Assembly: GCA_020152595.1 (NCBI GenBank)
Contig: JAIGNY010003766.1
Location: forward strand, 62,001 to 126,000
Length of the DNA: 64,000 nt
Reading direction: 5' to 3'
Source of the DNA: Chiridota heheva
Lineage: Eukaryota; Echinodermata; Holothuroidea; Apodida; Chiridotidae
The notes beneath the pieces are model-generated. The model was not told the origin of the DNA. It ran no database searches and worked only from the letters and a program-made list of their open reading frames with translations. Positions within the stretch are counted from its first letter, which is position 1. Each line of letters opens with the position of its first letter. Shown one piece after another: positions 48,650 through 59,313 of this stretch. The position numbers and the translations under genes were made by a program.

Positions 48650-49930
48650 TTTCTAAAGTATATGTAGGTATATATTCACTCATTAATAGCTTGCATATTG
48701 CTTAGATACAACTAATGCTTACTAGAAAAGATAACGAAATTCTCTCCTTACCGCTTTTATATATTTTCAGCATAATTGGCTAATTGTGACCAAAAAAATG
48801 TCCTTTCGCACCCAAAACCATTTTTTTGCAGAATATTTGGATTTATATGATATGACTGGCAAGCGTTACACCATTATATGAAATAATTTTAAGATTAATT
48901 AGATATTCTAGAAATCAATGTCAAAACCGAGTCACTGGATCATGTTTTTCATAATTTGGTAGGTATTGATTCATTCATAGCTTATATATTGGGGACAAAC
49001 AACTAGTTTCCTAGAAAATATGAAAGAAATTATCTTCTATAGCCCCTGTGCAATCATATATTTTCAGCAGATTTTGCCTAAATGAAACCAAAAGCATGTC
49101 CAATTTTCTCTTGCAGATTTTGGATAAATTTAATGACACTTGCCAAGGTACCAAATTTATATCATATAATTTTTTGATCAATTAGATATGCTAGAAATGA
49201 CGGTTTATCATGATTTCCATAATTTAGTCTGTCTGGCTTGTTCCAGAATGGATTAACTTATAATGACCCTTTCCCCAAGAGTTTGTTCATATATTTATTT
49301 TTCTATCGTATTAGAAGATATTGCCACTTATTCATAATTTGAATATTGGTTAAAATAACTTGTTTCCTAGAAAACATCAAAGGAATTTTCTCCTATCATT
49401 CATGCTATGATTAAGTTTTAGAAGATTTTGCCGAAATATGATCAAACACATTGTCCAGTTATACCCCAAAACAAATTTGTATGTACTTCTTTTTTGTTTA
49501 TTTGATAAGAATGGCAAAGTTACAATATTACAAAAAGAATCATAATTCATGATTTTTATAATTTTGTGTAACTTCTGGTCTTGTTTCAGAATATAAATAC
49601 TTATATTGACCCCTTTCTAAAGAGCTTTTTTCTTAGAATTTTTTTTTTTATAAATATTCTTAGGTATTGACATATTCATATCATGACTATTGGTTACAAA
49701 CAACTAGTTCCTAGAAAATATGCGAGAAATTCTCTACCATCGCCCCTGCGCAATAATTAATTTTCAGCAGATTTTGCCGAAATATGACGAATAACATGTC
49801 CAATTATACCCAAAAACCAATCTTTATGTCGAATTTTGTATTTGTTTAATAAGACTGATCAAAGTTGTGATATCATATAAAAAAAAATTAAGATCAATTT
49901 GATATTCTAGGAATGACGGTCAAAAAAGGG
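48650..49930. repeat. Diverged 300-350-bp tandem repeat, about 4 copies
   Basis: The block TTTTCAGCAGATTTTGCCGA then AATATGACC...AATGTCC recurs near 48770, 49065, 49418 and 49762, each preceded by CTAGTTTCCTAGAAAATAT and followed by ATTAGATATTCTAGAAATGA. The last unit stops at the left end of the Polinton-like element. Confidence 0.85.
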
Positions 49931-49944
49931 TCTCGATGGGTGCT

Positions 49945-50957
49945 TTAATCAAAGAGCGGGCAGCTGAGGCTTTTGACCCACGTGCAATGGAACTTACATG
50001 CCATCTCAATCAATAGAAGGTTGATCCTGGGGATGTTCTTGTCTTGTTTGCTGAGTCTGTGAACGATCACTCCTTTATCCCAACCGAAGACGTCAATAGC
50101 CAGAATGTTTTGTATTTCAACCTTCCCGATCTGGGAGAGTGGAACTGGAGCATCTATTCCTTCAAAGTTTAAGTTGTCTTTTGATGGATACTTGCTGCAT
50201 TTGTCCGGATTTTTCTTGGCTGGAAACAGCAGATCGGAGAGCCCAGCGAAGACAGTTATCATCACGGTTTTTCACATTGATGAGAGTCTTTTTAGCTTTG
50301 AGTTCTTTCGGCAAACAGATATAGGACCCACCTCGTAGTGGTTGGTACCGGGCAATATTTATCCAGAGGTCCTGCACTCTATCCACCATCCATCCTGTTG
50401 TTGAGCGCTGCATAAATCTCACCCACTTGCAGGACATCCATCTGACGGCTGCGAAATACTGGGTTTGTAAATTCTGTTTCTCCATCACCATTATTCTTCC
50501 TCAGCCCCACTCTGAGTGCTAAGTGGAATTTTAATCCACAAAGGGCTCAAACCTCTTCTGTTACCTTCCGGTGAGTTGCGAGGCGAACATCATCCAAAAG
50601 GGCTAGTGGGTCAGCTACCAATCGGTGTCCATCTGCGATATTCATCTGCCAGTTGCGGACGTAATTGCCAATTGTCTTAGGGGCCCGTCTGAAGCTTGGA
50701 GCAGGCACAGGTCTCGGAGCAGGCACAGGTCTCGGTGCAGGCACATGTCTCGGTGCAGGCACATGTCTCGGTGCAGGTCTCAGAGCAGGCAGAGGTCTGG
50801 GAGCAGGCACAGGTCTCGGTGCAGGCACAGGTCTCGGTGCTCTCGGAGCAGGCACAGGTATCGGTGCAGGCACAGGTCTCGGTGCAGGTCTCGGAGCAGG
50901 CACAGGTCTCGGAGCAGGCACAGGTCTCGGTGCAGGAACCGGTCTGCGGGCTGGCAT
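49945..50957 (-). pseudogene. Polymerase-associated N-terminal gene (Polinton PolB context), truncated
   Basis: Begins at ATG 50957 with a Pro/Arg/Ala/Val repeat (RPVPAPRPVPAPRP), then YVRNWQMNIADGHRLVADPL, then after a frameshift VQDLWINIARYQPLRGGSYI and CLPKELKAKKTLINVKNRDD, then after another frameshift IDAPVPLSQIGKVEIQN and VIVHRLSKQDKN...INLLLIE. The NVKNRDDNCLRWA and INLLLIE motifs belong to a family of long proteins that, in intact elements, carry a B-type DNA polymerase downstream (from memory, not searched). Here the reading stops at 49945 and the next bases are unrelated repeat, so the polymerase is absent. At least two frameshifts and a stop. Confidence 0.6.
50697..50945. repeat. 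18-bp coding minisatellite (Pro-Ala-Pro-Arg-Pro-Val)
   Basis: About 14 units of GGTCTCGGTGCAGGCACA with 12-bp variants, lying within the polymerase-associated gene. Every unit is a multiple of three bases, so the frame is kept, consistent with an origin under coding constraint. Confidence 0.9.
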
Positions 50958-51129
50958 ATACCTATGAGCAATGATGGCATTTATGTAGTTCTTTTTAATA
51001 TGATTTCCTCTATTGCCTAATGGGTCATTAAGAAGGATATTGTTTTAAACCACATAGTTTCTCAACGCCTCGACTCTCTCTCTTCTAAGTGCATTTATAT
51101 TTAGGTTATTCATCATATGCTGCTATATG

Positions 51130-51600
51130 GTAGCACCAGAATTGTATACTATGTTATATCTCATCTCTAATAGGTTGTCGTATCAGAGTTACACACGGGT
51201 TTGTATACTATGGTATGTTATGCCTCTAATTGGTTATCGTGTCGGATTTGTATACCATTTGTATACTATGATATGTTATTTCTCTAATTGGTTATCGTAT
51301 CAGAGTTACGCACCAGATTTGTATATTATGCTATATCTTATCTCTAATAGGTTGTCGCATCAGACTTGCACACCGGCTTTGTATACTATGGTATGTTATG
51401 CCTCTAATTGGTTATTGTATCAGATTTGTATACTATGTTTTATCTTATCTCTAATAGGTTGTCGTATCAGAGTTACGCACCGGATTTGTATACTATGGTA
51501 TGTTATGTCTCTAATAGGTTGTCGCACCAGATTTGTATACTGTAATATGTTATATCGCTAATAGGACGTCACACCAGATGGTATACTATGATACCGGTGT
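51130..51600. repeat. About 55-bp minisatellite between element genes
   Basis: The unit TTTGTATACTATG(G/T)TATGTTAT plus CTCTAATTGGTTATCGTATC recurs with TAATAGGTTGTCG variants, about 8 copies. The plus-strand open frame through it is an artefact. Confidence 0.9.
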
Positions 51601-51679
51601 CACAACAGCATCATTTTAAAGTTCGGCAAGTACATTTTGAAAGTCTATACGAGCTTGTTTTTCAATGCGCAAAGTCTTT

Positions 51680-51874
51680 TCAACCAAAACCACTGCAAAG
51701 TTGTGTCCGAGAATAAATACCAACCCCACACTTACGGCATGGTACTATTGGACGTTTACCATTTGTAATCACTACTCGATGCTGCCAGCATTGATCATAC
51801 ATAGCGGGTTTTGCACATGCTTCTTTCTTACCTAGCGGCAGCCAATTACACTTGTTCTGTGCACGTACTGACAT
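51680..51874 (-). CDS. Small Cys-rich ORF of the element
   Basis: 64 codons from ATG 51874, starting MSVRAQNKCNWLPLGKK. Four Cys/His ligands are spaced as C-x(11)-C-x(8)-C-x(2)-H (NKCN, EACAK, DQCWQH), then a CxxC (VPCRKC), suggesting a small zinc-binding fold. It lies downstream of the integrase on the same strand, as is common for small ORFs in such elements. It is open without stops. Function unknown. Confidence 0.5.
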   Translation of the reverse strand: MSVRAQNKCNWLPLGKKEACAKPAMYDQCWQHRVVITNGKRPIVPCRKCGVGIYSRTQLCSGFG

Positions 51875-51915
51875 CTTATATCATTATAATACTTTATCTC
51901 TAATTGCATGTTGCA

Positions 51916-52812
51916 TTATTTTGGTAGAAGCTCGGTATTGTGAGGAACGATCAACAACTCTTCACTAACAAATTTACGGGCCGGACCATCTTGAAGATAG
52001 TATAGGACAGGATATTCAGGCTTTGTAACAGTCCATCTTATCCGATAAACATTAACAGACCACACAGGGTCTGTAGCACGACGTCGACCTCCTTCCAGCT
52101 CACCTGGTTGATATAGATAACGCAGTACAACATCGGTAGGTATTTTTTGCTCCTCCAAGCCAACAGGGCGATCAGCTGGAGATGTTGGTTTCTGTTTTAA
52201 CTATTTTAGCACTAATAGCATTAACAGGCTTCTTTCCAATCAGTCGTGTGACTTCGTTTTTCAAAGCTGAAACAACGGCAAGTAGTCTTTTTACTCATTC
52301 TGTCGACCTCTCTCCCTTAGGCAATTTCATTTCCTGAGCATACTGATGTCCGAACAATCGTTCTGCTAGTGTACGATTAAACCGCTCTGCAAAAGCTTGA
52401 TCGCGATAAACGTCTGGGATTCCACGTCTCACCTCAACACCATGCTTCTCCAAGGTATCAGTTACAGAACCCATGAACTCACGCCCTGGATCCACCTAAA
52501 GTAGTTTTGGCCAATCAAGTGGACTACGATTATAGATGCGGGTAAATGCAGAAGCAACCTCTGTTGAATATTTCGAACTTAAAGGCTCCAGCCTCTTTAT
52601 ACCGACTGGCAACATCGACCACAACTAATGCATATTTATAGGTCTAGCATCCAATTTTATCAAGCGGTAGAAACAAGAGGCCTGCTTGATGGACTTGATT
52701 TGGTGTAGAAATGTCAAACTTAGGCTGTGGTATATAGTGGGAAGGAGGTAGGTAGATCTGCTATATAGCCTGTGTCTTTAGCCAAGCTCGGGTTCCTCTC
52801 CAATACCTCTGA
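51916..52812 (-). pseudogene. Retroviral-type integrase (rve/DDE) of Polinton type
   Basis: Read from 52812 down: RYWRGTRAWLKTQAI, stop, PKFDISTPNQVHQAG, stop, KYALVVVDVASRYKE (first catalytic Asp), frameshift near 52545, VDPGREFMG (second Asp), then RRGIPDVYRDQAFAERFNR with the catalytic Glu about 35 residues later, as in retroviral integrases. The C-terminus (ALKNEVTRLIGKKPVNAI, then after another frameshift VLRYLYQPGELEGGRRRATD and VYRIRWTV) is the small beta domain following the core in Polinton integrases. All three acidic residues survive, but at least four stops and two frameshifts make it non-functional. It would have inserted element DNA into the host genome. Confidence 0.88.
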
Positions 52813-52874
52813 GAGCTATAGTATATCTCTACTAGTTTTATCTTATATTAGACATATGTATATATATATTCAAT
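52813..52874. promoter_or_regulatory. Divergent AT-rich spacer between integrase and capsid-like genes
   Basis: The short gap between oppositely transcribed arms contains GTATATATATATTCAAT just upstream of the plus-strand ATG at 52875, a TATA-like sequence. That it is a promoter is inferred from position. Confidence 0.3.
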
Positions 52875-54107
52875 ATGGCAATGAATTACGGAAAGAAACT
52901 AGCGCCTACACGAAACAGGTCTGGGTGTGAAAGGTATGCGCACAACTAATCAAGTTACTCTTAATACCCCAACGGCCACAGCAGGTAATCATATGATTGT
53001 CAAATTCCCGAAGCTGCAGCAGCATGATGTCATTTTCCCAGGCACGGTCAGACTGGCCTTCAACATCACTCTAAATAGCACAGATGTGAATCGCACTATT
53101 GTCAACAACATAGGCCGAAACATTGTAAGCAAACTAGAGGTAAAACTTGGAAGTGAGGTTGTCATGAGTTTCGACAGCGCAGATGTTTTTACAACTATGC
53201 AGACTTATGGCTCTCCAATAATGCGAGAGATAACTCCGACTACCAGGGCATATGCGGAGAAAATTGTCTGAAAATTCGTGTAGGTGCTAGTGATAAAGCT
53301 GATGATGATAATGACGACAACGCGATTGCTAAAGCATTTGGCAATAGATTTGCTATACCATTAGATTTTAGTCTCTTGAGTAGCCACGCCCCATTTCACC
53401 CATCAGGTCTGCACGATTGGTTTAAATACATCTTATACTTTGCACCTAACGAGAAGATTATCTTTACAAGCGATGAAACCAACGCCTTCTACACTTTGAA
53501 GAACTCGACTCTGGAATTTGATGTTGTGAATCAAGCTAACCTTGCAGCAGAGATCCGAAATAAAATGTTGAATAAGTACCCGGTAATCCCTTTGAATTTA
53601 CCTCGACACAGTACCAGCGGCGTTGTCCTGTTGTTCGTCAAAGCAGTTGATGATGGTGGATTTGCACGAAAACCTGAGACTTTTATGAACCCTGATATCA
53701 CCAAGGTCAGTGTAACCATTAAAGGTGTTTCTAACCAGCTATATGCCCAAGGCGTTCTTCCATACCAGCACTGGGACGAGGCTTAGAAGGTATTTGGCTC
53801 AGGTAGATTGTCGTTGGGCGAGGGCCTCAATCCCGAGGTAGGCTTAGTTACTAAGGAGATCGGTCTACATACCATCCGTTTATCAGAACATCTCCAAAAT
53901 CACTACGCACTTGTTGTTGATCTGCGCAGCACCGATGATGATGCTCTACATGGTAACGGCCGCAAGCTGGGCAACGGCAGTGTAGGCATGACTCTGGAGA
54001 TCAACCGCACTCCTATAGATGAAGGCACAGTGATTATGTACTACTTCGTCCTCTCGGATAAACAACTGGTTATCAAGAACGGTCGCCTAGCCAGAGTGTG
54101 GAGTTAG
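52875..54107 (+). pseudogene. Major capsid-like protein gene, broken
   Basis: About 410 codons from ATG 52875 (MNYGKKLAPTRNR after two residues), with a frameshift near 52925, another near 53270 and an in-frame TAG at 53784. The remaining peptide is beta-rich, with repeated V-x-L-x-F patterns (FPGTVRLAFNITLN, NIVSKLEVKLGSEVV, LVVDLRSTDDDAL) and NPDITKVSVTIKGVSNQLYA. The N- and C-terminal halves both look like beta sandwiches, and the gene sits before the packaging ATPase, both fitting a double jelly-roll capsid protein. This assignment is inference from position, size and beta pattern. Confidence 0.55.
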
Positions 54108-54126
54108 CTGTAAAAACTAAATAAAA

Positions 54127-54723
54127 ATGGACTTACCAAGAGATCCCCAAACTGCAATTTAATGCGGTAGAACAGACTCTGAAAAGACGCAGTATGTGTT
54201 GAACCTATTAGAAACCAGCTATTCAGGCGTATTTGCAAGAATTTTCATATTATGCTCCACCTGGTCTTACAATCAAACTCACTTACAACGCGAGTCCCTT
54301 TCTGACGACTGCAATGTCTTCTTTCTAGATCCCTCTGGAAATAAATTGCAAAAAATATCTTGAAATCATAAGCAAGCTCTACCAAGGTATACTCTCTGCA
54401 TAGTCGATGATTGTTCTGCAGAAAGTGACCTTGTGAAAAAGAGGAGAGCATTATCAAATTTAGCTTTTTCAGGTAGACAGCATCAACACTCGCTATGGTG
54501 TCAACTCAAAAATGGAACTCGGTTGTTACTGATGTACGTGAACCGACTGAGTGGATTGTCTTTATTCTACTGCAAGTCAGCTCATTGCTTTGATCTAGTT
54601 ATGAAAGAAAACAGTGGCATTTCACAAGAAAAGCGGCAAGAAATCCGTGATAAGCTATCAAGTACAAAGTATGCTAAACTTGTGTTAAAAAGTGGACCAC
54701 CTTTTGAGTACACAATTGAGTAA
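54127..54723 (+). pseudogene. Genome-packaging ATPase (FtsK/HerA, A32-like), broken
   Basis: One frame of 199 codons from ATG 54127, 20 bp after the capsid-like gene, with in-frame TAA at 54160 and TGA at 54361. A Walker A-like CGRTDSEKT follows the first stop (the canonical Gly before Lys is Glu here) and Walker B LCIVDDC lies at about residues 90-96. Next comes RALSNLAFSGRQHQHSLW, the sensor-like segment typical of these ATPases. Length fits the 200-250 residues of Polinton and virophage ATPases. It would have driven DNA into the capsid. The damaged P-loop and stops show it is dead. Confidence 0.75.
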
Positions 54724-55745
54724 GTAATGCTTAGTAATAGTTAAGTAATGCTTAGTAATAGTTAAATAATACATAGTAATAGTTCAGTAATACATAGTAA
54801 TAGTTCAGTAGTGCTTGGAAATAGTTCAGTAATGCTTAGTAATAGTTCAGTAATGCTTGGTAGTACTTAAGTAATACATAGTAATAGTTCAGTAATAGTA
54901 ATAGTTCAGTAATGCTCAGTAATAGTTCAGTAATGCTTAGTAATACTTCAGTAATTGTAATAGTTCAGTAATGCTTAGTAATACTTAGTTCTTAGTAATA
55001 CATAGTAATAGCAGTAATGCTTAGTAATAGTTCAGTAATGCTTAGTAATAGTTCAGTAATGCTTAGTAATAGTTAAGTAATACATGGTAAAGGTTCAGTA
55101 ATGCTTAGTAATAGTTAAGTAATACATAGTAATAGTTCAGTATACATAGTGATAGTTCAGTAGTGCTTAGTAATAGTTCAGTAATGCTTAGTAATATTTC
55201 AGTAATGCTTAGTAATAGTTAAGTAATACATAGTAATAGTTCAGTAATACATAGTAATAGTTTAGTAATACATAGTAATAGTTCAGTAGTGCTTAGTAAT
55301 AGTTCAGTAATGCTTAGTTATAGTTCAGTAATGCTTAGTAATACTTCAGTAATGCTTAGTAATAGTTCAGTAATACATAGTAATAGTTCAGTAATGCTTA
55401 GTAATAGTTCAGTAATGCTTAGTAATAGTTCAGTAATGCTTAGTACTAGTTAAGTAATACATAGTAAAGGTTCAGTAATGCTTAGCAATAGTTAAGTAAT
55501 ACATAGTAATACTTCAGTAATGCTCAGTAATAGTTCAGTAATGCTTAGTAATAGTTCAGCAATGCTTAGTAATAGTTCAGTAATGCATAGTAATAGTTCA
55601 GTAATGCTTAGTAATAGTTCAGTAATGCTTATTACTAGTTCAGTAATACATAGTAATAGTTAAGTAATACATAGTAATAGTTAAGTAATACATAGTAATA
55701 GTTAAGTAATGCTTAGTAATAATTAATTAGTGCTTAATAATAGTT
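54724..55745. repeat. 21-bp satellite within the element, about 50 copies
   Basis: The unit TTCAGTAATGCTTAGTAATA plus G repeats for about 1 kb, alternating with variants (TAAGTAATACATAGTAATAG). It starts immediately after the ATPase stop codon and ends before the next ORF. Confidence 0.97.
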
Positions 55746-55862
55746 TAGTAATGTCCAGCGCCATGTTGAACACAGCTTTATTAATAACTATACTTGCACT
55801 ACATCTGTGTTATATTTATCCCATTTATTGCGTATTCGTAGAGTCATAATGAATATCGATAG

Positions 55863-56173
55863 TTTATAGAATTACTGGGTGAGCCATCGCAAGAGCCATC
55901 ACAAGATGACCACCGCAAGCAGCTAGCTGTTGCTATCCATGAAGGCATGGCCATGGACTATTTACGGAAACATATTTCATCTCAACAGCTTCAGAGATGT
56001 CGGGTGCAGATGTGGAACGATTGCATGCTGTATATGAGGCCCGTCTTGGTGATGAGATGACTAAAATCTTGGGGGAAACAGCAATAAATTTATATGCACG
56101 TGCAGCAGCCAGTATATTTAACATTGACAGTGAGCAGGCCCTTGCTACAGACCTTGGAGAAGATCTCTTTTGA
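55863..56173 (+). pseudogene. Helical protein of the element, frameshifted
   Basis: The first frame from about 55863 reads LGEPSQEPSQDDHRKQLAVA and then IHEGMAMDYLRKHI; after a frameshift near 55965-55990, a second frame reads ADVERLHAVYEARLGDEMTK and then NLYARAAASIF, to TGA at 56171. Predominantly alpha-helical, no motif recognised. Position in the structural-gene arm suggests a minor virion protein; this is inference. Confidence 0.45.
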
Positions 56174-56297
56174 AACACTGCATTAAGAAGTATTAGTTGC
56201 GGTCTATTTCATAAATGGGGGTTTTGGATTGCACCAGTAAGTATGGTTCTTACAACTGGGCGTCATATTGAATATACAAAAACAAAAGATATAAACA

Positions 56298-56592
56298 ATG
56301 GAAATACAGAGGTTGAAAAACCCCAAGAGGGTGGAATCCGGGAAACGTGCTGCGGAGACACGCAGGGTACGGATAACGATGGATGTCCCGCATTCGAAGG
56401 AGACCGAGCGCTTTGAAGGGGAACTTCGGAAGATGAAGAAACCTCCAGCGGGTAGAACAAGCGGCTGCAGAGACAGATCCACCTAGGGCTTTTGGGGATA
56501 TTTGGTGGGGTGTACTAGCTGCTGCTGTCTTAGTTGCTTCTGCTGCTGTCGTTTTAGCTCAAAATCGCCACACACATAGTCCCCCCAGCCCC
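56298..56592 (+). pseudogene. Basic protein with C-terminal membrane anchor, frameshifted
   Basis: From ATG 56298: MEIQRLKNPKRVESGKRAAE, strongly basic, continuing to ELRKMKKPPAGRTS. The matching continuation is in another frame from about 56455: ETDPPRAFGDIWWGVLAAAV then a hydrophobic stretch LVASAAVVL, one membrane span. One frameshift near 56455. No family recognised. Confidence 0.45.
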
Positions 56593-56648
56593 CTTCCATG
56601 CCTGAAAACCATTTGAACATAACTGCAGATGGTTATATATACTAAACA

Positions 56649-56894
56649 ATGACGCAGCCTAACCAAGTTATCAATTCCCTGTACCAGGGCGGAACAATAG
56701 CTTTATTAGCCACAGGCTATGCAGTCCTAGCAAGTGCTGTTATGAAAAGCTTGAAGCCACCACCCTCATTAGGGATTAAACCTCGTAATGTAGCACTTCT
56801 TACATTGGACCTTACAGCAGCTACTATGACTCGTGAGTGGCTAGTTTCCCAAGGTATCATTCCTGATAAAATTATTACTACACCACCCAATTAA
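56649..56894 (+). CDS. Small membrane protein of the element, intact
   Basis: 81 codons from ATG 56649. Residues 14-34 (GTIALLATGYAVLASAVMKS) form a membrane span; the second half contains a moderately hydrophobic NVALLTLDLTAATMTREW. One of the two reading frames of the element without breaks. The next gene begins 17 bp later. Function unknown. Confidence 0.6.
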   Translation: MTQPNQVINSLYQGGTIALLATGYAVLASAVMKSLKPPPSLGIKPRNVALLTLDLTAATMTREWLVSQGIIPDKIITTPPN

Positions 56895-56911
56895 ATATAT
56901 GTGTCTCATAG

Positions 56912-57337
56912 ATGATGGCTACGATTGCCTTGCTTGTTGGTGGGGCTTTAGTAAACGCCCTAGCATTTTCAGGTTCAAACTTTGTATTTAGTCAGCTTGC
57001 CAAGGACCCTGCTGCACAGGAAGTACGTACGCGTCATGATAAAACTGTGGGTAAACTGCAGACAGCTCAAATTGAATGGGATCGTGATAGGCAAGAGAAG
57101 CTGGATAGGATGAATAAAAGACTTATGACAGAAAGACGTGCTGTACAGACCTTCAGAAATGTAGATGATGCAATGAGATTTTACAACCAGGTTTATGGTG
57201 CAGACTCTATTCGACTAGATTCGGAGCCTCGCCTAGAAGACTTCTATTTACCATCCCCTCAACAACACAACCGAGAGTTGGCTTTTATTACAATTGCTAC
57301 GATTGGAATGGGATCTGCTTATTTCTTGCTAAATTGA
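56912..57337 (+). CDS. Two-span membrane protein of the element, intact
   Basis: 141 codons from ATG 56912 (a second ATG follows immediately). A span at residues 4-28 (IALLVGGALVNALAFSGSNF), a charged helix (TAQIEWDRDRQEKLDRMNKR) and a C-terminal span (LAFITIATIGMGSAYFLLN). The hairpin-like topology with two terminal spans suggests a virion-membrane or scaffold role, but no family function is known to me. Confidence 0.6.
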   Translation: MMATIALLVGGALVNALAFSGSNFVFSQLAKDPAAQEVRTRHDKTVGKLQTAQIEWDRDRQEKLDRMNKRLMTERRAVQTFRNVDDAMRFYNQVYGADSIRLDSEPRLEDFYLPSPQQHNRELAFITIATIGMGSAYFLLN

Positions 57338-57362
57338 AGTTAAAATTTGTGATATAATAACA

Positions 57363-58565
57363 ATGGAGGAGGATATACCAATGATTGATTCTGGTCGGAA
57401 GGGATGACCTAGCTGATGACCCGGGTGATGACCCGTACTTGTATGGTTTTGACGTAGCCGATGATTTCCTTCCCGATGTACCCACTGCGGCTGAAACCAG
57501 CGTTGATGGGCTTGATCTGTCTATAGCAGAAGAGCAACGTGAAGTTGACAAGAATCAGCACGTAGACAAATTTTACGCTGAGATGAAAATTGCTGGTACT
57601 CCAAAGTATAACCTATTTAAGTTGGATTCAGAGCATAATTTGTATCTAACACACAAGAGTAGTGAGATCCGCCCCAACAAAATTCGGACTGATGGATGGA
57701 TCACTGTCAGACTGTATTAACAATCAAGTCACAAAGAGGAGGGAAGGGGGAAATCAGGGAATTATTTGGTGATAGACAAAATGCTGCTACCGAAATAGAG
57801 AATGCGGCGGCTAACGTCCTTGATGGCACAGATCCCGATGTAACTGCACTGTTGGATGATATCGAGCAATTAATAGGAAAAACAGATGTAGCTGTTCAGA
57901 CTGATGCTCCCCCATTGCCCCTACGGGAGCTCATGGGACTCGACAGGCAGCTTAGAACTATACGAGGGACATTATCAGCTCAAGAAAGCAAGCTTGTGGA
58001 AACTGACCAACAACTCGAAGAGGCAAGAGACCGCCTCGAAGCAACCAGCGATAAAGACGAAAAGACAAATATACGCAGGGAGATTGAAGAGCTGGATGGT
58101 CTGCAAGACGCTCTACAGACTAGCATAGACACACTTCGTGGTGATCTGAAGTCTCAGGTACGGCAAATACGTGACCTTGCGCGTGAGCTTGTATATAGCG
58201 ACCTTTCTCTGCGAGAAAAATTGGTTAAGTTGTTTCGAGAGCAAGGTGTGACGATTGCTTCCATTCTGACCGCATTAGGGTTTATATCATCCACTATCAT
58301 ACTGGCACTTGAGTTGGGAGGATTTCCCGTGCCAACACCACAGTCGACGCCGCCGCCAGATAATGTTGTCAAAGCACTGGGTCGGGTGATGAAACGTTTT
58401 GGTAAATGGCTCGGTGCAGCTCTACCGGGCATCATTGGTGGTGCCTTTTCTTTGTTTTTCAATCTAATTGGTGACATATTCAAAAAGGTAGGGAGTCACT
58501 TGTGGGCACTTGTGCTTGCGGTGGGTGATGCACTTATCGCATGGGTATCCAGGCAATCAAATTGA
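57363..58565 (+). pseudogene. Coiled-coil protein with C-terminal membrane segments, frameshifted
   Basis: About 400 codons from ATG 57363; frameshifts near 57395 and 57705. The N-terminus is acidic (DDPGDDPYLYGFDVADDFLP), followed by a compact domain (YNLFKLDSEHNLYLTHKSSE). After the second break come a long coiled coil (LVETDQQLEEARDRLEATSD) and a hydrophobic C-terminus (LREKLVKLFREQGVTIASIL, then LGAALPGIIGGAFSLFFNLI and HLWALVLAVGDALIAWV), giving about three membrane segments. The LREK-x-LFREQG-[VI]TI signature recurs in uncharacterised genes of similar elements (from memory). Probably virion-associated. Confidence 0.6.
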
Positions 58566-58592
58566 ATTTATCATATGATATTTGATACTACG

Positions 58593-59313
58593 ATGCATTA
58601 CAGCACGCATATCGTCACCGGAGAACCCGCCAACCTACAATTTCCGCTGCAGGTAAGCGAAGTGGGAATCAATGATGTATGCTTTATTAGTGGTTGGTAT
58701 AACCTTGATAAGGATGGGCATGGAGCTATTATCTAAGTTAATAGCTCCATGGGATGGGAAGATGAGTGTTCTAGTAATTGATAGTAGATGGACCAAGACA
58801 ATAAAGGTTGAGGCAGGCCTGTATAATTTCAATACGATTAAAAGAAGATTAGATAAAGGGATAATCCAAAATGATGCGGGAGGTGTTGTTTTAGAGCCGG
58901 CTACTGCACTGATCCGTATAACTGTGCCAGATAATATTGGGCTTCTTTTAAGTGAAAATCTCTTAGAGCTATTAGGGTTCGAACTTACTAATGAAAATAA
59001 GGCAATCAACCTAGGTGTGTATAGGAGCGATCGTGTACCTCCTCTTATGATGAATCTTTCCTTAAGCATTCACCTCCGGGTATTAGATGTTTCGTATAAC
59101 CTTTTTGATGGGCATCCCACGGATAGACTTGGTAAATTTCTTGTGAATAAGACTGATATAGGCCGAATGACTCATATACGATATAGTCATCCAAGAATGC
59201 ATCGACTTGCGAATAATGTGCTGAATACCATCACCTTAGAGGTACGAAACAATGGCAAACCTTTCAATAACCACAATCTTTCCATTGAAGTTACATCGCT
59301 ATTCAAGCAATCG
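58593..59313 (+). pseudogene. Penton-like / minor capsid gene, tandem copy 1
   Basis: ATG 58593 starts MHYSTHIVTGEPANLQ; a frameshift between about 58672 and 58736 leads to the rest (TKTIKVEAGLYNFNTIKRRL, LIRITVPDNIGLLLSENLLE, LGFELTNENK). It is beta-rich, about 235 codons, compatible with a single jelly-roll. It ends LSIEVTSLFKQS with no stop, running directly into the ATG of copy 2 in the same frame. Penton assignment is inference from size, beta content and element context. Confidence 0.5.
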
